A stretch of 64,000 nucleotides of DNA, from contig NZ_JAJCYB010000056.1 of the NCBI RefSeq assembly GCF_029263155.1, positions 1-64,000 on the forward strand, written 5' to 3'. Below are positions 1-6,751 of this stretch, piece by piece. Both the position numbers and the translations under genes were made by a program. Below the pieces are notes generated by a model, which saw nothing but the letters and a program-made list of their open reading frames with translations, did not search any database and was not told the origin of the DNA. Numbering within the stretch: position 1 is the stretch's first letter; every line of letters begins with the position of its first letter. The DNA is from Pseudonocardia sp. (GTDB lineage Bacteria > Actinomycetota > Actinomycetes > Mycobacteriales > Pseudonocardiaceae).

Positions 1-52
1 TGCGCGAGTGCGTGGGGTGTGCGACCGCGGGGGCCGGTGCAGGCCGGCCGGG

Positions 53-3000
53 CTAGGCCTCCGTGACCGGGCGGCCCGCGCCATGGGCGGGGCAGCTGGT
101 GCGGACCGGGCAGCGGTCGCAGTCGGGGCCCAGGCGGGCGACGAACAGCGACCCGGACGACTGCTCGCCCACCTCGCGCACCACCGCGCGCCAGTGTGCG
201 ACGGCGTCGGCGTCGAGCGGGGGCTGCACGGGCTCCTTGACCTCGCCGCTCGCGCGCCGGTCGGCCACGTACACCAGCCGCGCACCACCCGGGCCCGCCG
301 CGGCGTCGACGAGGTCGCCGAACGCCCCCAGCGCCGCGGCCAGCTGGTACACGGCGAGCTGCGGGTGCTCGGCCGCGGCGCGCGCGCTCACCGCCGTCTT
401 CCCGGTCTTGACGTCGATCACGACCGGGCGGCCCTGCGCGTCGGCCTCCAGCCGGTCGACGCGGCCCTTGAGCCGCAGCCACGGCCCGGCGGTGCCGACG
501 TCGACGTCGTCGGGCGGGAGGTCCAGCGCCGCCGGTTGCTCGACGGCGACCAGCCGCAGTCCCTCGGCGCGGCTGGCGCGCACCCACTCGTCGAACGCGG
601 CGAGCATCCCGCGCACGCGGGTGAGCTCGCGGCGGCCGAACCACGGCGCGCCCGCGTCGAGCCGCGCCCACGCCGACCGCAGCGCACCCTCCAGCTCGGC
701 CGGCTCGGCGCCGGCCGCCGCCGCCTGCACGAGCGCGTGCACGAGCGAGCCGGTGACGGCCGCGAGCGCGCCGGAGTCGCCTCCGCCGTGCCGCTCCAGC
801 ACCCAGCGCAGCGGGCAGCGCAGGACCTTCTCGACGTCCGACGGCGACACCGGCACCACCTCGCCGGGCACGCGCAGCGGGGTGTCCGACGACAGCGGCG
901 CGAGGCCGTACCACTGGTCGGGATGCGCGGCGGGGACGCCCGCCTCGGCGAGCCGGGCCAGGGACGCGGCCGCGCGGTCGCGCCGGGCGGGGTCGGCGTC
1001 CGGTGCGCACACGGCCCGGCGCAGCTCCCCGACCAGCTCGGCGAGCACCAGCGCGCGGCCCGGTCGGTGGACCGGACGCTCGGCGCGCTCGGCGGGCAGC
1101 GGGTCGAGCTCGTCGAGGAATCGGGAGGGCAGCTCGTCCTCCCCCTGGCCCTGCCCTCCGCCCACGGCGCTGACCAGCAGCATCGTGCGCGCCCGGGTGC
1201 ACGCCGAGTAGAACAGACGCCGTTCCTCGGCCAGCAGCGGCGCCATCCGCGACACCGTCTCCTGCGGGCCCGCGATCCCGGCGACGAGGTCGACGAGCCG
1301 CTCGTTGCCGAGCAGGCTGCCGCGCAGCCGCAGGTCCGGCCAGGCGCCCTCCTGCACGCCGGGTACCGCGACGACGTCCCACTCCCGGCCGCGCGCGGCG
1401 TGCGCGGTCAGCAGCACGACCGCCTCGCCCTGCGGTGCGCGGGCGGCGAGGGTGTCGCCGGGGAGGTGCTGCTCGGTGAGGTACTCGGTGAACCCGGCGA
1501 CACCCGCGCCGGGCAGCCGGTCGGCGTGCCGGGCGGCGGCGTCGAAGAGGGCGAGCACGGCGTCGAGGTCGCGGTCGGCGGCGGCACCGGCCGGGCCGCC
1601 CCGTGCGCTCGACTCGCTCCAGCGCACCGCGAGCCCGCTGCGCTGCCACACCCGCCAGAGCACCTCCTCGGCGCTCTGGCCCTCGCGCACGGCGTCGCCC
1701 GCCACGGCCAGCAGCGCCCCGACACGGCGCAGCGGAGCGGTCTCGCCGGCCGGGAGCGCGGCGAGCGGGTCGGGCCGGCCGCGGGCCGCGGCCTGCAGGG
1801 CCTCGACGAGCAGCGGATCGCTGCCCTCGACGTCGGCGTCCGCGACGCCCGCGTGCAGCCGCAGCAGCCCGCGACGCAGCCGGCGCATGCGCATCGGGTC
1901 GGCCGAGCCGAGCGACGAGGTGAGCAGGGCGGTGGCCGCGTCGGCGTCGAGGTCCTCGGGGCGCGCGGCGTAGCGCAGCACCATCAGCAACGGGACGACG
2001 GCGGGCTGGCGGGCGGTGGGCAGCTCGTCGGGTGGCGCCGCGATCGGGACCCCCGCGGCGAGCAGTGCCCGGCGCAGCGTCGGCAGCGAGCGGCGGGTGG
2101 AGCGCGACAGCACGGCCATCCGCGACCACGGCACACCGTCGGTGAGGTGCGCGCGGCGCAGCCGGTCGGCGACCCAGCCGGCCTCCTGCGCGGCCGAGGC
2201 GAAGATCCGGACGTCGACGAGCCCGGCGTCCGGGTCCTCCCCCGACGGCCCGGTGCGGCGGCGGCCCGGACCCGATCCCGGCAACCGGGCCGCGAGCCGC
2301 GCGCCGGCCGCGCGGACCCGGGCCGCGCCGCGGTGGTCGGTGGTGAGGACGACGGTGTCGGCCTCGATCGCGTTCATGCCGTCCGGATCGGCGCCGCGGA
2401 AGGTGAGCACCGCCTGGTCGGGGTCGCCGGCCAGCAGCACCGTGCGGGCGGTGGAGCCCAGCGCGCGCACCAGCTCCATCTGCTGGGGGTCGAGGTCCTG
2501 GGCGTCGTCGACGAGCAGGTGCTGCACGCGGTGCCGCTCGACGGCGAGCAGCTCCGCGTCGGAGGCGTGCGCGTCGAGCGCGGCCGACACCAGCTCCGCG
2601 GCGTCCAGCGCCGGGGCGGTGGCCTGCGGTGCGCTGCGGCCCGCGGCCCCGCGCAGCAGCGTGACCTGCTCGTAGGTGCGGAAGAACCGGCCGGCCGCCC
2701 GCCAGGCATCCACCTCGTGCATCTCGCCCAGCCCGGCGAGCTCCTCGGGACCCAGCCCGCGCTCGGCGGCCCGCAGGATCAGCTCGCGCAGCTCGGCGGC
2801 GAAGCCGGGCAGGCCCAGCGCGGGGCGCAGCCGGGCGGGCCAGCCCGAGTCGAGGGCCTCCGTGGACAGCTCACCGCCCAACAGGTCGCGCACCACCGCG
2901 TCCTGCTCGGCGCTCGCCAGCAGCCGCGGCGGCGGGTCGCCGTGGCGCGCCGCGTGCAGCCGCAGCACGCCGAACGCGTAGGAGTGGACGGTGCGCACCA

Positions 3001-3313
3001 GCGGCTCGCGCCGCGTGCGCTCGGCCCCCTGCGCGAGGTCGGCCAGCCGTTCCCGGAACTCCCCGGCCGCGCGCCTGCTCCCGACCAGGAGCAACGTGCG
3101 CGCCGGGTCCTCGCCCGCGGCCACCCGCTGCGCGAGCGCGGCCAGCAACAGCGTGGTCTTGCCCGTGCCCGGACCGCCGACCACCCGCAGCGGTCCCGCG
3201 TCGTGCGCGAGCACCCGCAGCGCGCGCTCGTCCCAGGCGGGCGCGGCGCCGCCGGGCCGCGGGGCACGCACCAGCCCGGGCGCCACGCGGGCGGGGTCGA
3301 GGGTCCGGGTCAC
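53..3313 (-). CDS. adnA: AdnA-type UvrD-like helicase/nuclease subunit
   Basis: Predicted ATP-dependent helicase-nuclease subunit of the AdnAB double-strand-break resection complex. Seen: Walker A GGPGTGKTT near residue 45, Walker B variant VDDAQDLDP, motif GDPDQAVLTF with FRGA, and a C-terminal PD-(D/E)XK nuclease (GRVDRLEAD ... VIDVKTGK). Four cysteines (RCPLRW, then CDRCPVRTSCP) match the iron-sulfur staple of AddB/AdnAB nucleases. About 1086 aa, normal for the family. I chose the GTG at 3313 because an upstream start at 3376 would put a 55-bp hairpin repeat inside the protein; no clear ribosome site marks either. The partner adnB should follow just beyond the left edge, as in mycobacteria (recalled synteny). 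AdnA rather than AdnB rests on that synteny and on the divergent LipV-like neighbour. Confidence 0.9.
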   Translation of the reverse strand: MTRTLDPARVAPGLVRAPRPGGAAPAWDERALRVLAHDAGPLRVVGGPGTGKTTLLLAALAQRVAAGEDPARTLLLVGSRRAAGEFRERLADLAQGAERTRREPLVRTVHSYAFGVLRLHAARHGDPPPRLLASAEQDAVVRDLLGGELSTEALDSGWPARLRPALGLPGFAAELRELILRAAERGLGPEELAGLGEMHEVDAWRAAGRFFRTYEQVTLLRGAAGRSAPQATAPALDAAELVSAALDAHASDAELLAVERHRVQHLLVDDAQDLDPQQMELVRALGSTARTVLLAGDPDQAVLTFRGADPDGMNAIEADTVVLTTDHRGAARVRAAGARLAARLPGSGPGRRRTGPSGEDPDAGLVDVRIFASAAQEAGWVADRLRRAHLTDGVPWSRMAVLSRSTRRSLPTLRRALLAAGVPIAAPPDELPTARQPAVVPLLMVLRYAARPEDLDADAATALLTSSLGSADPMRMRRLRRGLLRLHAGVADADVEGSDPLLVEALQAAARGRPDPLAALPAGETAPLRRVGALLAVAGDAVREGQSAEEVLWRVWQRSGLAVRWSESSARGGPAGAAADRDLDAVLALFDAAARHADRLPGAGVAGFTEYLTEQHLPGDTLAARAPQGEAVVLLTAHAARGREWDVVAVPGVQEGAWPDLRLRGSLLGNERLVDLVAGIAGPQETVSRMAPLLAEERRLFYSACTRARTMLLVSAVGGGQGQGEDELPSRFLDELDPLPAERAERPVHRPGRALVLAELVGELRRAVCAPDADPARRDRAAASLARLAEAGVPAAHPDQWYGLAPLSSDTPLRVPGEVVPVSPSDVEKVLRCPLRWVLERHGGGDSGALAAVTGSLVHALVQAAAAGAEPAELEGALRSAWARLDAGAPWFGRRELTRVRGMLAAFDEWVRASRAEGLRLVAVEQPAALDLPPDDVDVGTAGPWLRLKGRVDRLEADAQGRPVVIDVKTGKTAVSARAAAEHPQLAVYQLAAALGAFGDLVDAAAGPGGARLVYVADRRASGEVKEPVQPPLDADAVAHWRAVVREVGEQSSGSLFVARLGPDCDRCPVRTSCPAHGAGRPVTEA

Positions 3314-3355
3314 GGGGGGATGCAACCACGCACCCCCGACAGTCCCGCCGCCGCA

Positions 3356-3410
3356 TTGCAGCAAGGCCACCTTCATGCAACGTGGTTGCGTGAAGGTGGC
3401 CTTCCTGCAA
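3356..3410. repeat. 55-bp hairpin repeat, copy 1
   Basis: Two 25-nt arms (3356-3380 and 3386-3410) flank a 5-nt loop and match at 23 of 25 positions; the core is AAGGCCACCTTCA and its complement. It lies in the divergent promoter region of adnA and the hydrolase. A near-identical copy is at 6692-6746. Confidence 0.85.
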
Positions 3411-3438
3411 CGTGGGGAGGCCGTGCGACGATCCCGCC

Positions 3439-4194
3439 GTGAGCCCCCTGCACCTGCACTCGTTCGGAGACGGCGCCCCGGCGCTCGCCCTGCACGGCGT
3501 CACCGGGCACGGGCAGCGCTGGCGGGTGCTCGCCGACGCCCTCCCGCAGCTGCGGATAATCGGGGCCGACCTGCGCGGTCACGGCCGTTCACCGTGGACG
3601 CCGCCGTGGGGGTTCGAGCAGCACGTCGCCGACGCACTCGCCGTCCTCGACCGCGAGGGGCTCGACCGGGTCCCCGTCATCGGGCACTCCTTCGGCGCCG
3701 CGATCGCCGTGCACCTGGCCCGCGCCGCACCCGAGCGCGTCGAGAAGCTCGTCCTGCTGGACCCGGCGATCGGGCTCGACGCCCAGGACATGCTGGAGAC
3801 CGCCGAGGAGACCCGCGCCGACGAGTCCTATCCCGATCGTGCCACCGCCCGCGCCGACCGTGCCCGACGCTGGGCGGGCATCGCCGACGACCTGGTCGAC
3901 GCCGAGCTGGCCGCGCACCTGGTCGCGGACGGCGACCGGTTCCGCTACCGCTACTGCCGCGCGGCGGCCGTCGCGGCCTGGAGCGAGATGGCCCGCCCGG
4001 CCGTCACCCCGCCCGCGGGCCTCCCGACGCTGCTGGTGCCGGCCACGAAGGCCGACTTCGTCGCACCCCACTGGGTCGACGCCTGCCGCGCCGCCCTCGG
4101 CGACGCCCTCACGGTGGCGCCCGTCGAGTCCGGCCACATGGTGTTCCTGGAGCGCACCGACGAGGTCGCGGGCCACCTCCGCGCGTTCCTCTAG
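3439..4194 (+). CDS. Alpha/beta hydrolase, LipV-like
   Basis: Serine hydrolase of the alpha/beta fold, likely a cytoplasmic esterase or lipase, 251 aa. Seen: oxyanion-region HGVTGHG near residue 20, nucleophile elbow GHSFGA near residue 85, acid-loop region LLVPATKADFV, and catalytic His in ESGHMVFLE near the C-terminus. No signal peptide. GTG at 3439 is preferred because an in-frame start at 3412 touches the hairpin repeat. In M. tuberculosis lipV (Rv3203) sits between adnA and the alkyltransferase-like gene, as here; that is recalled synteny, and substrate is unknown. It runs 8 bp ahead of the next gene, probably as an operon. Confidence 0.85.
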   Translation: MSPLHLHSFGDGAPALALHGVTGHGQRWRVLADALPQLRIIGADLRGHGRSPWTPPWGFEQHVADALAVLDREGLDRVPVIGHSFGAAIAVHLARAAPERVEKLVLLDPAIGLDAQDMLETAEETRADESYPDRATARADRARRWAGIADDLVDAELAAHLVADGDRFRYRYCRAAAVAAWSEMARPAVTPPAGLPTLLVPATKADFVAPHWVDACRAALGDALTVAPVESGHMVFLERTDEVAGHLRAFL

Positions 4195-4202
4195 CCGGCG
4201 AC

Positions 4203-4475
4203 ATGGACGAGGAGACCCTCGAACGGGTGCGGGAGGTCGTCCGCGCGATCCCACCGGGGGAGACGAGCAGCTACGGCGAGGTGGCCGCCCGCGCGGGCCT
4301 GCCGGGCCGGGCGCGGCTGGTGGGGCGGATCCTCGCCGAGGACGGCCACGACCTGCCGTGGCACCGCGTCCTGCGCGCCGACGGCAGCTGCGCCCCGCAC
4401 ATCGCGCGGGAGCAGAGCGCCCGCCTCCGGGCCGAGGGTGTCCTCCTGGTCGACGGCCGTCTCCCCCGTCGCTGA
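4203..4475 (+). CDS. Alkyltransferase-like protein (ATL)
   Basis: A 90-aa MGMT-superfamily protein that lacks the methyl-accepting cysteine: the active-site motif PCHRV reads PWHRV here. That substitution defines ATL proteins such as E. coli YbaZ, which bind O6-alkylguanine and flag it for nucleotide excision repair instead of removing the alkyl group. Also seen: the helix-turn-helix DNA-binding region IPPGETSSYGEVAARAG and the recognition-helix Arg region GRARLVGRI. ATG at 4203, 8 bp after the hydrolase stop. Corresponds in position to Rv3204 of M. tuberculosis (recalled). Function as a DNA lesion sensor is family knowledge. Confidence 0.9.
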   Translation: MDEETLERVREVVRAIPPGETSSYGEVAARAGLPGRARLVGRILAEDGHDLPWHRVLRADGSCAPHIAREQSARLRAEGVLLVDGRLPRR

Positions 4476-4498
4476 CCCCGCTCGCGTGTGGCCGAACG

Positions 4499-5179
4499 TC
4501 AGGCCGTCCGCGCGGTCACCGCACGCGCCGCCGCGTAGCGGGCCAGCACCAGGTCGACCACGGCGTCGTGCGCGGCGAGGGGCTCGGCCACGGCGTCCGC
4601 GCCGCACCCGGCCAGGGTGCGCTGGAACAGCCCGGGAGCCAGCAGCCAGGACGCGACGGCCACCCGCTGCGCCCCCGCGGCCCGCAGCCCGGCCACGGCG
4701 TCGGCGACCCGCGGACCGCCCGTGGCGATGGTCGCGAGCGTGACGGGCCGGCCCAGCTCGCGCCCGAGCCGCCGCGCCGCCAGCGCACCGTCGGCCCGGG
4801 CGCACGGATCGCTGGACCCGGCGACGGCCAGCACCACCGCGTCGCCGCCGCGCAGCCCGGCCCCGCGCAGCCGGGCGGCCGCGGCGGCCACGAGCAGGGG
4901 GTCGGGCCCGAAGGTCTCCCCGAGCAGCACGTCGGGATGCCCCCGCAGCTGCGCGGGGACGTCGACTCGCACGTGGTATCCGGCGGCCAGGAACATCGGC
5001 ACGGCGACGCACGGGCCCGGCATCCCGGCGAGGGCGTCGGCGGGGGTCGGCCTGCGGACGTCGACGTAGCAGGCCGCCACCCGCACCCCGAGCGCCGCCC
5101 GGACCCGGGCCGCCACCGCCTCGGTGACGACGGCGCCGGCCGGATCGCGCGTGCCGTGCGCCACGAGCAGCAGGTTCAC
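4499..5179 (-). CDS. Sirohydrochlorin chelatase (CbiX/SirB-like)
   Basis: Predicted chelatase inserting Fe2+ (or Co2+) into sirohydrochlorin; in this setting most likely for siroheme, the cofactor of NirB. 226 aa with two CbiX half-domains: an N-terminal one starting LLLVAHGTRD with the metal-binding His, and a second with VLAVAGSSDPCAR. AAGYHVRVDVP carries the second conserved His. The GTG start overlaps the upstream hemD-like stop by 4 bp (GTGA), so translation is coupled. Last gene of the nitrate/nitrite cluster. Iron versus cobalt cannot be told from sequence; the operon favours iron. Confidence 0.85.
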   Translation of the reverse strand: MNLLLVAHGTRDPAGAVVTEAVAARVRAALGVRVAACYVDVRRPTPADALAGMPGPCVAVPMFLAAGYHVRVDVPAQLRGHPDVLLGETFGPDPLLVAAAAARLRGAGLRGGDAVVLAVAGSSDPCARADGALAARRLGRELGRPVTLATIATGGPRVADAVAGLRAAGAQRVAVASWLLAPGLFQRTLAGCGADAVAEPLAAHDAVVDLVLARYAAARAVTARTA

Positions 5180-6354
5180 CGGTGGTCCCCGTGCACGCAG
5201 TGGCCGCCGACCGGAACGGGCCCGGCGGCGGGATCCAGCGCGAGCCGGTATCCGCGCTTCACGACCGTCTGCACCAGCCGCGGGTTGCCCAGCGACGTGC
5301 GCAGGCGCGCCATCGCGCTCTCGACGGCGTGCTCGTCGTCGCCCCCGCCGGGCAGCGCCCGCAGCAGGTCCGCCCGCCCGACGACCCGGCCCGGGCGCCG
5401 GGCGAGGCACCGCAGCAGGGCCATCCCGGCGGGCGGGACCGCGCGCAGCTGCCCGTCGACGAGCACGGCGTGGCCGCGCAGCTCCAGCCGGTGCCCGGCG
5501 ACGGGCAGCCGGCGGGCCCGCGCCGGCATCTCGGCCTCCAGCCGCCGGACCATCGCGCCGAGCCGGGAACGCTGCGGCTGCACGGTCGCGACGTCCTCGG
5601 CCTCCAGCGGCGCCGCGGTGACCGGCCCGACGCACAGCGCCAGCACCGGGCCGCGCAGTGCCCGCAGCAGCTCGTCGCGCACGCCGCGTTCGGCACACCG
5701 CGACATCAGCCCGGCCGCGGCGGGGGCGCTGGTGAACGCGAGCGCGTCGACGCCGCCCGCGAGCACCGCGTCGATCAACCGGTCCAGCGGCACGATGTCG
5801 GCGGGCGGCAGCCAGCGGTAGACCGGCACCTGCACCACCTCGGCCCCGGCGATCTCCAGCGCCTCGACGACGTCGGGCAGCGGCTCGCCGTGCAGCTGGA
5901 CCGCGATCCGCTTCCCGGCGAGGTCTCCGGCGAGCAGGTACTCCAGCACCTCGGCCGAGGACTCCGACGGCGGCGACCAGGCGTCCACCAGCCCGGACGC
6001 CCGGATCGCGCCGCGCGCCTTGGGCCCGCGCGCGAGCAGCGTGCCGGAGCCGAGGGCGGCGAGCAGGTCCTCGCCGACGCCCCAGCCGTCGGCGGCCTCG
6101 ATCCAGCCGCGGTAGCCGATCCCGGTGGTGGCGACCGTGATGTCCGGCGGCGCCGCGATGAGCCCGCGGGTGGCGGCGAGCAGGTCGGTGTCGTCAGCGA
6201 CGGGCACGATGCGCAACGCGGGCCCGTGCAGCACGACGGCGCCGCGGCGCTCCATCATCGTGCCGAGCTCCTCGGCGCGGCGCGCGGCGGTGACCCCGAC
6301 GGTGAAGCCCGCGAGCGGTGGCACGGCGGGGGACGTCTCGACGGGGCTGGTCAT
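5176..6354 (-). CDS. Uroporphyrinogen-III synthase with C-terminal winged-helix domain
   Basis: 392-aa fusion. Residues about 15-255 are a HemD fold (VGVTAARRAEELGTMMERRG, TGIGYRGWIEAA, VDALAFTSAPAAAGLM), which cyclises hydroxymethylbilane to uroporphyrinogen III. Residues about 285-375 are an OmpR-type winged helix (AGMALLRCLARRPGRVVGR, then RLRTSLGNPRLVQTVVKRGY). M. tuberculosis Rv0260c has this arrangement beside a chelatase gene (recalled). It may make siroheme precursor, regulate the operon, or both; the DNA-binding domain argues for regulation. ATG at 6354 lies 5 bp after nirD; the stop overlaps the chelatase start. Confidence 0.85.
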   Translation of the reverse strand: MTSPVETSPAVPPLAGFTVGVTAARRAEELGTMMERRGAVVLHGPALRIVPVADDTDLLAATRGLIAAPPDITVATTGIGYRGWIEAADGWGVGEDLLAALGSGTLLARGPKARGAIRASGLVDAWSPPSESSAEVLEYLLAGDLAGKRIAVQLHGEPLPDVVEALEIAGAEVVQVPVYRWLPPADIVPLDRLIDAVLAGGVDALAFTSAPAAAGLMSRCAERGVRDELLRALRGPVLALCVGPVTAAPLEAEDVATVQPQRSRLGAMVRRLEAEMPARARRLPVAGHRLELRGHAVLVDGQLRAVPPAGMALLRCLARRPGRVVGRADLLRALPGGGDDEHAVESAMARLRTSLGNPRLVQTVVKRGYRLALDPAAGPVPVGGHCVHGDHR

Positions 6355-6359
6355 CGCGG

Positions 6360-6692
6360 CTACCACGGTAGCCCGATCTGCACCGAGCCGTCCGTGACGC
6401 GCACCGGGTAGGCCGGTACGGCGACCTCCGGGTCGTCCAGGCACTGCCCGTCCACCAGGCCGAAGGCCTGCTTGTAGATCGGCGACGCGACGGTCGGCAC
6501 ACCCCCGCGATCGCCGACGATTCCGCGCGAGAGCACCGCGGCCCCGGAGAACGGGTCGACGTTGCCGATCGCGTACACGGAGCCGTCGTGGGTGCGGAAG
6601 ACGGCCACCTGGACGTCACCGAACAGCGCGGCGACGCCCCGCTCGGGCAGCAGCCGGTCGTACGCGCACGCGGTCTCCCACCGCACCGTCAT
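6360..6692 (-). CDS. nirD: Nitrite reductase small subunit NirD
   Basis: 110-aa small subunit of the NADH-dependent cytoplasmic nitrite reductase, which reduces nitrite to ammonium together with NirB. It has the Rieske-like fold of the family but no Cys/His cluster ligands, as expected for NirD: VAVFRTHDGSVYAIGNVDPF, then SPIYKQAFGLVDGQC. The ATG at 6692 falls exactly at the edge of hairpin repeat copy 2, so the hairpin occupies the ribosome-binding region and could affect its translation relative to nirB. Confidence 0.93.
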   Translation of the reverse strand: MTVRWETACAYDRLLPERGVAALFGDVQVAVFRTHDGSVYAIGNVDPFSGAAVLSRGIVGDRGGVPTVASPIYKQAFGLVDGQCLDDPEVAVPAYPVRVTDGSVQIGLPW

Positions 6693-6746
6693 TGCAGCAA
6701 GGCCACCTTCATGCAGCCTCATTGCGTGAAGGTGGCCTTGCTGCAA
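6692..6746. repeat. 55-bp hairpin repeat, copy 2
   Basis: Arms 6692-6716 and 6722-6746 with a 5-nt loop, matching at 23 of 25 positions, and nearly identical to the copy at 3356-3410. It fills almost the whole 59-bp gap between nirB and nirD and touches the nirD start codon. Confidence 0.85.
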
Positions 6747-6751
6747 GTCCG

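Noticed and set aside
8-3442. Very long open frame on the plus strand opposite adnA
   Set aside because: It is antisense to a protein with clear helicase and nuclease motifs; its translation is Arg/Gly/Ala-rich with no domain. Long antisense frames are expected at this GC content.
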